NCBI RefSeq assembly: GCF_020740795.1
Contig: NC_067301.1
Coordinates: forward strand, 2,542,001 to 2,606,000
DNA length: 64,000 bases
Source: Apus apus
Lineage: Eukaryota; Chordata; Aves; Apodiformes; Apodidae
Direction: 5' to 3'
A model generated the notes under the pieces. It was not told the DNA's origin and did no database searches. It was given only the letters and a program-made list of their open reading frames with translations. This document shows positions 13,601 to 23,295 of the stretch, one piece after another; positions within the stretch are counted from its first letter, which is position 1; each line of letters starts with the position of its first letter. The position numbers and the translations under genes were made by a program.

Positions 13601-16600
13601 CAGGTATCTGGGAGTAGTGGGCACAGCCCGTCAGCACCCGGTAGATGTAGGTCCTGGACAGGGCGGAGAAGCGCGCGTGGAAGCTGCTGCTCACCCGGTG
13701 GGCTTTCAGAATGCTGTTAGGGCAGAAGAGAGTCAGGGGGATGGACAGAAAGTGGTGTGCACCAATTCAAAACTTTTGCCTGGTCACCACAAAGGTGGGA
13801 ACATTCAATGGATTCTTTGAGAAACTGCAATTGCAATTAATCAATTCTCATTCTCTCCTGACAACCAGTGACTAACCAGTGACCAAGGGTTTGCACTCGC
13901 AGGCTGGCACAGGCATCTGACAACTAGAAGAGGCAGAAGAGTCTTCAGATGCACAGTGAAACCAACTCTGGGTCATCCATCATCATGTTTTGGGGATACT
14001 GATGCCATCACAAGAGGCTAAGACTGGTCAGTCCTTCAGGTGAGAAACAGCAACTCATGGTATATGTTCTGTGTTGCACGGTGAAGGCAAACGCCTCGCC
14101 CAGCCCCTCGCAAGGTGCCGTGTCTGGCTGAGGGCACGTGTGCTCCCAGCCACCCTGGAGGTGGGAGGAGCAGCTTCCCAAAGCAAGCTGACCCCCTCCC
14201 TTTCCAGCTGAGGAGCACACCTTAAAAACACTGTGCCCTTCTGCCTTTGGAGAACCATGCCAGTGGGAAGGACTGCCCCAACAACAGCCACTTCTGTGCT
14301 CACTCAGCTCAGCAGCTCGTGGTGGCAGATGGAGACAGTTGAAACTAGGTCACCTCCCTCCCACCACCCCCCACATCCTCCAAGACAAACAGGACTTGGC
14401 TGCAGCAGTGAAGTTGCATCCCACCGTTGCCTAGATGGGGTCTATCCAGGATCAGCAGATTGCTGCATGCACCTCTCTGCAGGTGTTACTTTAGAGGACA
14501 TCTCTCCTGAGAAGGTAGTTCTTCTGCTGTGTGTCTGTCTTCTGAGTTTAGCAGAGGGAGGAGAAGGGACCCAGGACAGCTAAAAAATTGATACCATTTG
14601 GGATCCAGTAATAGACAAACCTATTTATTTACTTTAAAAAGGCTGGTGCTTCAGGGATTTTTGCCAGCTCAAGTGCCTCTGGCTCACATCCCTTGACTGC
14701 AAAAGCTCAGACCACAGAAGAAATCAAAGCTGAGCCACAGGCCTCCACAAAGATTTGCAATAACAAGCCCAGGAGATTGCTCCACTGCTATAAACTCTCA
14801 GTAGAAATGCAAACTACATCCTCCAGGCCTCTAATGGAGTTTGAACCTAGGTCCTCCAGCCTCTTCTAAACATAACAGTATGATTATTACTTGTATTTTC
14901 CTCTGTCTACATGCCTCCACAAGCACCTCATCTATCTTGAGCTTCTCTTGTTAACACTTACGTGATTTTTATTAAATAAACATCCTTTTACTCTCTCTGA
15001 TAGAATAATTATTTCAGAAAAGCCTGTTTATGCTCAGATGATGCTTCAACAAAGGCATCCTTTCCTGCCTCTCCTAGCAGATGCAATTGCTACCATAGGC
15101 TTTTTCCAGCTAGGAGTGCCTTTTCAACATTTATTCCAGCAGCTACATTTCAGGCCCTGTTAAGTTCCCAGTTTTTGAAAGACTGCTGGCAAACAAAGTG
15201 GCATTCTTTACCTTTTCAGAGCCTGAATTTCAGAGGAGGTTGAAGGAAAAAAAAGCCTGGAAACATTTAAGTAGAAATTAGCAACGTATTGGATACAAAT
15301 ATGTCCTCCAGAAGTTCATCCTTCTCTTGCCACTGACAACAGAAACTAAGTGACAATTTGCCAACACTTAGAAGAGGGGAAAATATATCTTGTGTGTGAA
15401 GATGGGAGAGTGTATTTCCTCCTTTCTCCAACAAGGGCAATAGAAAAGATTTTGACTTGCCACCAACTCACCGGATTGGCTCAGTCCTCAGGTGGTAATT
15501 AAGGCAGTGGATGAGCTGTTTCTCATTAAAAGCTGGCTTCCCCGGCGCCCTCTGGATGTCAAAGTGAGCAGAGTTGCAGAGAGCATGGACACCACTATCC
15601 GTTCGGCTGGAGATGCAGAACTTGATGGGAACGAGGGGTTTCAGGTTCTGCGCTGCCTTCTGGAAGCCAACACAAAATGGAATCACACTGAAATTTTCCC
15701 TGTTCTGTGCCAAAATGATACAGATCCACATTTCAGATTGCTGCTACTGCTGACAGCTCTGTTCTCTTCTCACTCTGTACAAATGCTGGAGAGGTGAGGT
15801 GGAGAACAGGCAAATTATTGTGTACCACCCACGGCAGGAAAGCAAAAGTTCAGCTACTTCTCTCGAGTCTAAATAAAAAATCCTGGGGACACTGAGCCAT
15901 CTACCTCTGCAAAGCAGCTGAGAGCCACAAAATGAACCTGTGAAATCAGTTGTGCATGAGGGTGTCCAAGAGCAAGTGTGTATTAGGAATGGTCTGACAA
16001 ATGAAGCATCTATTTGTCTTTCCCTGCAGCTGGATTGCTTACTGGTTTCATCATGCAGTGGCTTTAGTTGCAGAGACACAAGGGATTGCACCACGTTTCC
16101 AACTGCTGCACCACTGCTGCATTGCTGGGTTCTAATAAATACTAAGGTGCAAGCTTCTGGTTGGAAGTCATGACAGCCTCACTGACACAATGGGTGCTTT
16201 GTCAAAGGAAATTAATTTAAAAAATCTAATTCGCTTTTAGTGGAATAGATAAAAGTTAAAGCGAAAGCCAGGAAAAAAGCAACTGACAAAGTGATTTTTC
16301 TGTTGCCAAAGCAATCTCCTACGTCACTGAAATTATTATCCAAATGAGTTGAAGATGACAGTTCTCTGGGTCCATTTTCCTTCCTCTCTTCCTTTTTTCT
16401 GGGGGGGGTGGAGTGGGTAGGAGGTTGCACCAAACTTGCCTTGCATAGCAAGGAGTTTTGTTTCTCTCCTGCTTTGCCTTTTCCTTTCATGAAGAATAAT
16501 ATCTGGCCTTAGCACAAGGCTGCTGACCAAAGCAGAGCTCTGTGGGGGGAAGATTAGTTCTGGGCAGCATTTACTGGCACAATGGGAAAGAGCCCACTCA

Positions 16601-19600
16601 GGAGATGGTTCAAACCCACTCAGGAGATGGTTCAAACCAACATGAAAGGGAACTTAATTCTGTAGCTCCTAACAGGCCTCACACATGGTACCTGTTAGCA
16701 CAGAAGAGCTGCTCACTTCAGCAAAAGGTGCTACACAGGGGATCTTCCTTTACAGCACGGGCATTTGTAAGAACTGAGACTAGAGCATGAAGTCCCACAT
16801 TTTCCGTGTTTCCATAAGGAACAGGAGGAAGCCAAATCACAGGACTCAAACTTCCCCATGTGGGGAAGCAAGGCCTGGAATTTTGGTTTGGACCCGTAAC
16901 TAGCAAGCTGGGATTCCAAGTTCTTCAAGACCAATATGTTGTTTCCAAGAAAGAAAGAAAGCAAGCATTGTCTGCAAACCTCACCCCCCTCAAAGATATA
17001 TTAAAAGCTCCTTCAAATATCTACATCTGTCCTCAAACTAAAACAAGTCTCCATTTCCTCCAGACAATCCCAGGGCTCTGTTACATAGCAGCACTGAGGA
17101 CTACCAAAGCTTTCATGCCTGCTATGATACAGTGCTTTATGGGTTATAGACAGGTCTTCTGCTCAGCCCCACACCAGCAATTTTGCCTTCTCACACAGAG
17201 GGCTTCAATACACATTCACAAACCAGTCCATTACCCTTCTGTTGAAACACAAGGTCTACACCTCACAGGTTATCGCTCGTCTGTAACTGCAAACAAATGT
17301 CTGAACATACTTAGAATACAATAAGGATTTCATTACCGTTTTAATTTTGCCCTTCCTTTTAGTTGCCTTCCTGGCTTTGGAAAGTTGTGAAGTTCAAGGC
17401 TGCACAGAAATGGAGGAAGATAAATTCCTACAGGCCCCAGAAGTTTTCTATTAAAGTTGCTTTAAGACTTCCCATGTGGATCTAATAGACACAGCCCTGC
17501 TCAGCAGTGCCCAGCATCAATACCACCACATGAAAGCAAAGCACATATCCCAGAACTGGCCTGCAAAGTGCTGATACAATGAAAAGACAACACCAAATAA
17601 GTTTATCTTTTTCTTTTTTCTTCTTCTTCTTTTCTCCTTTAATCGCTCATCCTACCCACTTGCCTGATAAAACAAAGTTCCTCAGATAATGCAAAACAAC
17701 TGCTGGGCTCACCCAAAGTCCGGCGCCTGGGGCTGAGACACTGGATGGTTCAGAGGATTAGATAAATGAGATAGAAAGTCCTTTGGGGCTCTTCTTTCAA
17801 GATCTGCACAATATTTATACACTTTCTCCACAACGGTCTCAGGCAAGAAGCCATACAACTACACCCTGAGAACTCTTATTCAAGCCATAATTCCTCACAC
17901 TTCCCTTCTGCAGCCTACTCAGCAGGAGCATGCAGGAACGATCACCCTTGCTCAGTAACCCACAGCACTGAGTGGAAATAACCTTGGCCACGCTCACAGA
18001 GTGGCTGGGTAGGACAGCAATTCTGCTCCCAGACCAGCTCTTCCACAGCTTTGCTCCTTCACAACCCCAGAATCTTGGTGAACGCAGGCAGGGCACACCA
18101 CAAAGTGGGCACACCACCTTCCAACTGCTACAGTTGGTGCTTTCAGGTTAAGACAGCCTGACCAAACCAAACAAAAAGGCATGAGCTGACCTAAAGCAAT
18201 CAGCTTTAACCTTGTTAGCAATCTCGTATCTTCAGACACAAGCTTCATTTCAAACTACATGGTGCTTCCAAGGCAAGAGAGAAAAATAACGCAGCTTCCT
18301 TTTCTTTCCTGCACAGGAATGTGGGATTCACCAGCACTGCTCAAATAATGCAGCTCAACAGCAGCTTGTAATTAAATTACCACAAGGTTACACAAACATC
18401 CAGGTGTGCTGAGCACTCTACCCTATACAAGTGACCCAGTTTCTACTCTCTGGTGTGACAGCTCTTCTTTTGCACTCCTATTGCACACTTACTCGGAGCA
18501 CACTTGCATAGTGCTGTGCTCTGTAATATTCAAAACAATCCAATTAAAAGTACTGTTTATCCTTGATAATATCTGTGGCTCAACAACATGACTCTATAAT
18601 TTTCATCTGAATGACCACACAATTAGCAAGGACCTACCTCCAAATAATTCTGGACTCCAGCTATTGCCTGATCATTCGAAGTCTCCATAACCCCACTGCA
18701 GAGCAAAACAAATGGCAAGTTATTGATAAGTGTCAAGACCTGAGGACTTGACACAGAGTCCACCAACACATCCAGAAGCTAATGAGGGACACTCATCAAA
18801 CTGTTTGCCATTGAGTGCCCTGGATCTTTTTACAGAATTTGCAGGGACCAGACACTTTGATGAATGGACAGGGAAACAGATGCAGAGGTTATGTGCACTC
18901 AGGAGGCTGGAAATAAAAATCATCCTGTGAATGTTACTTTCTGAACTAGCCCTTCAGAGGGTGGCTGATGTGTCTGTTGGCAAACGAATTACACTAGAAA
19001 AGAGTTTGCAGATGAAACTTTTCCAGGGGCAGAAGCTGGTTGGAAGTTGCAGGTCCCTTTCTGGCAGGCCCTGTGGATGTCATCAAGGGACAGAAAGACC
19101 ATGAAGACAGTTTGTGATGAGCTTCATTCTCTGCTACAGAAGTCACAGCCCTTCACAAAAGCTGCTGAAGTGCAGAGAGATAGCTCCTGAGGCTAAACTC
19201 AAACTACCAGTAACTATTTGGACTAATTTAGGTGAGTACCCGCAGTGACACAGACCAAAAAGAATTGTGGGTTTTCTTATACAATGCTATTATTCTGTAA
19301 AACCCTCATGAAGATGGGCACAATTCCACGAGCTGGAGCTGCACACGTTCTCCCACACGCTTTTCAGGATGCAAACAAGCAGAGCTACACACGTGGGATG
19401 CTTAAGGCCTGGGGAGATCCAACCTCAGCTACATCCCGCAGGACCCAGCCCACAGATCCCATCACCTGCATCCCTGGCACCCCACGGGGCACCCCACGAA
19501 CCACCACTGCAGGGAAGGCAGGAACTTACCTTCCTTCTTCCCCCCCCCCCCAGCCTGAGATGAGGGGTTTGCCACCTGCCGTCCTCCCTTCGCCTGCTTT

Positions 19601-19866
19601 ACGCGTTTCCCACCCAAACCGCCCCTTCCAGCACGCGGACCCCAGCTCCCTGCCGGCCGCCACCGGCTCCCCGGGGGGTTTTTTTTCCCCCTCACACGGG
19701 GCACCGCGCTCACCCAGCCGCTCTCCCCTCACAAGCCCTGACGAACCCCCCGCCCGCGGCCTCCACACTCTGCGCTCCCACCTGACGGAGCCCGCTGAGG
19801 CACCTACCTATACTTAGTGCCAAAATACTGAAAGAACACTAGGTACCGGGCTGGGGGCGAAACCAT
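4668..19866 (-). CDS. PUSL1: PUSL1, tRNA pseudouridine synthase-like 1 (complete, 8 coding exons, 292 aa)
   Basis: Coding exons in transcription order are 19866-19808, 18695-18638, 15659-15472, 13713-13564, 11411-11238, 7315-7261, 5562-5400 and 4699-4668. All introns are GT-AG, phases match, and the total is 879 nt including the TAG stop. The product is a TruA-family enzyme that isomerises uridine to pseudouridine in RNA. Human PUSL1 is reported to be mitochondrial and to support mitochondrial translation. Family motifs in order are YLVFFQYFGTKYSG (8-21), SSRTDSGVHAL (56-66) with catalytic Asp60, FHARFSALSRTYIYRV (113-128), GTHDFSTFR (168-176), RSRSFLYRQVRRMTGALVAVG (220-240, read across exons 6 and 7) and PPSGLFLKSVEY near the C-terminus. 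The length is close to human PUSL1 (303 aa). An in-frame TAG four codons upstream of the ATG supports the start. The gene lies head-to-head with ACAP3, as in mammals. At about 15 kb it is several times longer than the human gene because its introns are larger. Confidence 0.96.
5400..5562 (-). CDS. PUSL1: PUSL1 coding exon 7
   Basis: 163 nt, residues 229-282 plus one base. It begins VRRMTGALVAVGQGKL and later reads AMAPPSGLFLKSVEY, the two C-terminal TruA motifs that line the active-site cleft. The acceptor is TTTTCCAG|GTC and the donor is GCAG|GTGGGT. Confidence 0.95.
7261..7315 (-). CDS. PUSL1: PUSL1 coding exon 6
   Basis: 55 nt, residues 210 (split Arg) to 228: KLEFWELKFRSRSFLYRQ. The acceptor is TCCTTTCTTTAG|G and the donor is CAG|GTACTG, a weaker donor than the others. 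The exon joins in frame to VRRMTGALVAVG in exon 7. Confidence 0.93.
11238..11411 (-). CDS. PUSL1: PUSL1 coding exon 5
   Basis: 174 nt, residues 152 (split Pro) to 209 plus two bases. It contains AMQDAAQFLLGTHDFSTFRS, the conserved G-x-H-D-F-x-x-F block of TruA enzymes. The acceptor is TTTCATTTCAG|CTC and the donor is ACAG|GTGAGA. A 201-codon frame at 11080-11685 in another phase is a shadow of this exon. Confidence 0.95.
13564..13713 (-). CDS. PUSL1: PUSL1 coding exon 4
   Basis: 150 nt, residues 102 (split Arg) to 151 plus two bases. It contains SSSFHARFSALSRTYIYRVL, whose R-T-Y element is the TruA active-site strand with the conserved tyrosine (Tyr124), and then VFERDLCW. The acceptor is CTAACAG|C and the donor is ACC|GTAAGT. 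The exon is GC-rich relative to its introns. Confidence 0.95.
14838..14872 (-). repeat. MIR-like SINE relic (tRNA B-box region)
   Basis: On the plus strand GGAGTTTGAACCTAGGTCC followed by a C/T-rich stretch resembles the antisense of the tRNA-derived head of MIR (GGATTcGAACCCAGGTC...). On the minus strand GGTTCAAACTC fits a pol III B-box. It is short and eroded, so the assignment is tentative. Confidence 0.35.
15472..15659 (-). CDS. PUSL1: PUSL1 coding exon 3 (catalytic exon)
   Basis: 188 nt, residues 40-101 plus two bases. It carries the catalytic signature ISSRTDSGVHAL with Asp60, the same number as the catalytic Asp of E. coli TruA, and then NSAHFDIQR. The acceptor is TTGGCTTCCAG|AAG and the donor is CCG|GTGAGT. 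Confidence 0.96.
16593..16638. repeat. 22-bp perfect tandem duplication
   Basis: CCCACTCAGGAGATGGTTC plus AAA occurs twice back to back (16593-16614 and 16615-16636) without mismatch, in PUSL1 intron 2. Perfect identity suggests a recent slippage or duplication event. Confidence 0.9.
17602..17640 (+). repeat. Pyrimidine-rich (T/C) tract
   Basis: Thirty-nine bases made almost wholly of T and C, with CTT triplet repeats in the centre, in PUSL1 intron 2. On the minus (transcribed sense) strand this is a purine GAA/AAG tract. Confidence 0.7.
18638..18695 (-). CDS. PUSL1: PUSL1 coding exon 2
   Basis: 58 nt, residues 20 (split codon) to 39, ending GVQNYLE, which matches the vertebrate PUSL1 segment that follows the first strand. 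The acceptor is CTCTGCAG|T and the donor is GAG|GTAGGT. The exon ends in phase 0. Confidence 0.93.
19808..19866 (-). CDS. PUSL1: PUSL1 coding exon 1
   Basis: Encodes residues 1-19 plus two bases of codon 20 (M-V-S-P-P-A-R-Y-L-V-F-F-Q-Y-F...), the first beta-strand of the TruA fold. The donor is AG|GTAGGT at 19807. In-frame TAG-GCA-GCA-CAG precedes the ATG, so translation cannot begin further upstream in this exon. The Kozak context is mediocre (C at -3, G at +4). Confidence 0.93.
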
Positions 19867-19948
19867 CTGTGCTGCCTACAGCCCCCACCCCCCCTGAGGG
19901 CCGGGGCTCTGGAGAGCGAGGCGGAGAGAGACCCCGGGGCGGGAGAGA

Positions 19949-20285
19949 GGCCTGCCCGCCCCTCAGGGCTGGGCGGGAAGAGCGGGGCGGCCTTTCCCGC
20001 CCTCGGGGAGAGGCCGGGAGGCCTTTCCCGCCCTGAGGGAAGAGCGGGGCGGCCTTTCCAGCCCTGAGGGAGCGGTCGGGAGGCCTTTCCAGCCCTGAGG
20101 GAAGAGCGGGGCGGCCGGGAAGCCTCTCCAGCCCCCTTCCCGCCCCTCAGGGAGCAGCCGGGAGGCCTTTCCAGCCCTGAGGGAAGAGCGGGGCAGCCGG
20201 GCGGCCTTTCCAGCCCCTCAGGGAGCAGCCGGGCGGCCTCTCCAGCCCTGTGGGAGCAGCCGGGCGGCCTCCCCGCCCCTCAGCC
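19949..20285. repeat. GC-rich minisatellite, about 31-bp unit, 8-9 imperfect copies
   Basis: The unit begins GGCCTTTCCAGCCCTGAGGG and continues with AGAGCGGGGC or AGCAGCCGGGC. Starts of the form GGCCT recur at about 31-base intervals (near 19990, 20021, 20052 and 20083), then at 31-51-base intervals up to about 20260. Copies alternate between GAAGAGCGGGGC and GAGCAGCCGGG tails. It lies 80-420 bases upstream of the PUSL1 start codon. Confidence 0.85.
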
Positions 20286-20560
20286 GGCTCTTCCCCCCCC
20301 GCCGGCCCGCCCAGCACCGCCCGCTTCCGCCGCGGCTCCGGGCGGCTGCGAGAAGCGGCGAGAGGAGCCGCGCGGGCTTTGCCGGCCCCGGGTGTTGTCC
20401 CCGCCGGCCCGCGAGGCCTCAGGGCCCGCGGGGGAAGGCAGCGGCCCCCGGGAGGAGCAGCCCCCGGCCCCGCGGCTCCTGCCGTCCCTGTGCCACCTCG
20501 GCCTGGGCCCGGGGTTCTCCTTTAAGGCCTGTCTGACCCAGGCAGCCGTCCTGAGGGGAC

Positions 20561-22349
20561 AAGCCCCTTGGAAGTCGGTGCTTCATCCTCTCGGCTGCTC
20601 TTCGGCTTTTTTTAGGTTTTTCCTGCTGGCGGCAGGTTGGCAAGTGGCTCTGTTTGCCTTTAGAAACCCTCTGAGTGAGCTTCTTGTTTGGTTTTTTTTT
20701 TTTTTTTTTTATCGAATTCTAGTGGGAATCGATCCCTTGGGCTGTTCCTAGCGCAGTTCTGCAGGCTTCGCTTGCCCCCCGAGCCAAAGGGGGCCCCAGA
20801 TATGCCCCCCAGATAAGCATGTCAAAAAAATTAAAAGACTTGAAGTGCCAGAGCAGGAACAGGAAAAAAAATGGTTTAATGGGACCAGAAGTTTCAAGGG
20901 CCAGGCCAAGACACAGAACTTACTGTGGTGAGTGGCCCTTCCATGCTCTCCTGCCTTAGGGCTACTTGTGAACTTGGGATTGTGGACTCCGAGGCTCTGA
21001 TGTTCCCAACCTACAGTGTGAAACTGCTCCTGACTCCACCAACAGCCATGGCAAAGTCCCCAGAAAAACCAACACGGATTTTTCAGGAAAGGCATTCCAT
21101 CTGTTTCAGCCTGCTGATGAAAAGATGTGTGCAGGCTGCCTCTTGCTGAGGGTAAATTACAGCTACAGGGACCAAAATAGGCCAAGAAAGTGCTGATAAA
21201 CAAAGGCTGCAGATGTTCTTCATTTCTATGTTCTGTATTTTTAAATCTTCATTTGTCTTTCTAAAATACTGAACTGCAATATCTCTCTGTACAATGGATA
21301 GCCTGAAAGCAGTATGAACAATCACCCAACTCAGCAAAAGAGGGAGAGCAACAGAAAAACCTCTGGTCCTCTCATACAAATCTGAGATCTGTTTTGAATG
21401 GAAAAATCCAGCCCAGCTTTCAGCTCACACAATGGCATCCAGACTCTATTATAATGAAAGTGATGAATCTCAGCTTTAAAGAGGATGGTAATTTTCTAAT
21501 CCCTGAGCTTATGCATACACACAGAGAGGCAGAAATACCCACAAGATTTCCTCAGTGCTGGAATAACCAAAGGAATTAAATATTGTATTGATTTAACCTT
21601 TATGAAACCACATGAAACGGAGGCCACAAGAGGTCACCTTGTCCCTTCTCCTGGACCAAGGCACTGAGCTGGGCTAATTCCTCTTCCTGCATTCTTCAGA
21701 ACCTTTCAGCCTCTGATAACTGGGTTAAACAAGTCAGACTTTTGCTCACACAAAGATACTCTGGACTGTGGCTGACAAATCACACGGGCCTGAGAACTCA
21801 GATGGAAACAGGAGCCTGGTCTAGAGGCAAGTGTTAGCTGCAGTGTGTGTGCAGAAAAGATGTGGAAGATCTTGTTTCATCTCATTTCATCACAGTCCTT
21901 TCCATGGCTGAGGTAAGGCCTCATAGTGACAGTTTGTAATGGATTCACATGCCTCTGGCTCTCGTGTTGGTCTGGTCTTGGTTTAAGTCCAGATTACACA
22001 GGATTCTTAAAATGTGGAGGTTTACACTCCAGGCCCTTCTCTCAGTTTTAAATTAATGTTATCCTGTTCTCCTGCCTGCGTTGCTCTATGGGTGGAGGAT
22101 CAGACCCAAGCCCATTGTAATTAGCCTCATTTATCCATGCCACATGACATTGCTATGTCCTGCAGCAAACATGATCTGTTCTGCTGGACTCACAAGCCCA
22201 GATACCTCCCTTCCTTGGGTGGTTACATTGGCTTCAGAGGAGTTACTGCAGATTTACTGTGCAGCTGGGGACAGCAGCAAATTAATTGCATACAGAAGAT
22301 TAAAAACTGTATTAAGTAGTTACAGGATTGTCCTTTTCACACTGCTGGT
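20561..22349. other. Intergenic spacer between PUSL1 and ACAP3, no gene seen
   Basis: Non-CpG-rich sequence between the two islands. It includes a 19-base T-run at 20692-20710. Open frames of up to 151 codons (20748-21203 minus) lack recognisable motifs. Confidence 0.55.
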
Positions 22350-22351
22350 AT

Positions 22352-22852
22352 AGAATCACCCTGTGCTCAGGTCTGGGGTTCCCAACACAAGAAGGACAGG
22401 GAGCTGTTGGAGAGAGTCCAGAGAAGGGCCATGAAGGTGATCTGAGGGCTGGAGCAGCTCTGCTCTGGAGACAGGCTGGGAGAGTTGGGGTGTTCAGCCT
22501 GGAGAAGAGAAGGCTCCAGGGAGACCTTAGAGCACCTTCCAGTGCCTGGAGGGGCTCCAGGAAAGCTGGGGAGGGACTTGGGACAAGGGCAGGGAGGGAT
22601 GGGATGAGGGGGATGGATGAAAACTGGAAGGGGGGAGATTTAAGTTCTTTAGTGTGAGGGTGGTGAGACCCTGGCTCAGTTTGCCCAGGGAAGCTGTGGC
22701 TGCCCCATCCCTGGCAGTGTTGAAGGGCAGGTTGGATGGGGCTTGGAGCAGCCTGGGCTGGTGGGAGGTGTCCCTGCCCGTGCAGGGGGGTTGGGAATAG
22801 ATGACCTTTCAGGTCTCTCCCAACCCAAACCCACTCTGTGATCCCACAATCA
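22352..22852 (+). mobile_element. CR1 LINE, 5'-truncated 3' end
   Basis: The sequence follows the avian CR1 3' region: CCCAACACAAGAAGGACAGG, GAGAGTCCAGAGAAGGGCCA, GTTCAGCCTGGAGAAGAGAA, then GTGAGGGTGGTGAGACCCTG, CCCAGGGAAGCTGTGGCTGC, and finally GGGGGGTTGGGAATAGATGA and TCTCTCCCAACCCAAACCC ending ACTCTGTGATCCCACAATC. There is no intact reverse transcriptase, as is usual for 5'-truncated copies. It lies directly against the ACAP3 CpG island. Its antisense accounts for part of the long spurious minus frame over 22312-23874. Confidence 0.93.
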
Positions 22853-23142
22853 CGGACAGCTGCAACTTTTTTTTGGCAGTTTACACCGCCTGGCGCAAAC
22901 GACGGGCTGCACCTCCAGCTAATCAACCACACAATTAGCACCGAGCTGCTGACGAGGCCACCGCCAGCCCAGAAACACACCCTGCAACCCGCGTCCTCTG
23001 AGAACACCGTCCTCACCCCCCCCCCCAGCAGCGAGGAGCGGCGAGGCAAGGAGAACCACATCTCCCGACCCAGCGGGACCAGCCGGGAGGAGCCGGGAGG
23101 AGCCGGGAGGAACCCGCTGGTGCTGCCCCGCGGCCCCGGGCC

Positions 23143-23178
23143 CGGCGGGCGCGGGGGGCGGGCGCGGGGGGCGGGCGC
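23143..23178 (+). promoter_or_regulatory. ACAP3: Duplicated G-rich block, potential G-quadruplex / Sp1 cluster
   Basis: GCGCGGGGGGCGGG is repeated in tandem, giving at least five separate runs of three or more G within 36 bases on the ACAP3 sense strand, 71 bases upstream of the start codon. It satisfies the usual G3+N1-7 quadruplex pattern. Whether it lies in the promoter or in the mRNA leader depends on the true transcription start. Confidence 0.65.
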
Positions 23179-23197
23179 TGGGCTCGGCCGGCGGGCG

Positions 23198-23215
23198 ATG
23201 CGCTTCCTCCGCTGA
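23198..23215 (+). promoter_or_regulatory. ACAP3: Five-codon upstream ORF in the ACAP3 leader
   Basis: ATG-CGC-TTC-CTC-CGC-TGA (M-R-F-L-R-stop) lies 33 bases before the main ATG and in the same frame. Its TGA is also the in-frame stop that fixes the ACAP3 start. It will be a uORF only if transcription starts upstream of 23198. G is at -3, so it could be recognised by scanning ribosomes. Confidence 0.55.
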
Positions 23216-23248
23216 GCGGGCCCAGCCGGGCTGAGCCGAGCCGGCAGG

Positions 23249-23295
23249 ATGACGGTGGAGTTCGAGGAGTGTATCAAGGACTCGCCCCGGTTCCG
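23249..23295 (+). CDS. ACAP3: ACAP3 coding exon 1
   Basis: 47 coding nt: MTVEFEECIKDSPRF plus two bases of Arg16. The donor is CCG|GTAAGC at 23296. It lies in the CpG island. Confidence 0.95.

Larger units (their letters stand above)
13714..19807 (-). other. PUSL1: PUSL1 introns 1-3
   Basis: Intron 3 is 13714-15471, intron 2 is 15660-18637 and intron 1 is 18696-19807. Intron 3 holds a MIR-like relic near 14.85 kb, and intron 2 holds a 22-bp tandem duplication and a pyrimidine-rich tract. Intron 1 enters the CpG island and carries a 12-base C-run at 19540-19551. No other coding signal was seen. Confidence 0.6.
19500..20560. promoter_or_regulatory. PUSL1: CpG island at the PUSL1 5' end
   Basis: Dense C, G and CpG from about 19.5 to 20.55 kb, in contrast with AT-richer flanks. 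It covers PUSL1 exon 1 (19808-19866) and its 5' flank, so it is the likely PUSL1 promoter region. No TATA box is evident. Boundaries are by eye. Confidence 0.75.

Noticed and set aside
20250-20525. 91-codon frame rich in Pro, Ala, Arg and Gly
   Set aside because: It lies within the minisatellite and CpG island, so the amino-acid bias simply reflects GC content.
20692-20710. Nineteen-base T-run considered as the tail of a processed retrocopy
   Set aside because: No retroposed body or target-site duplication could be recognised beside it.
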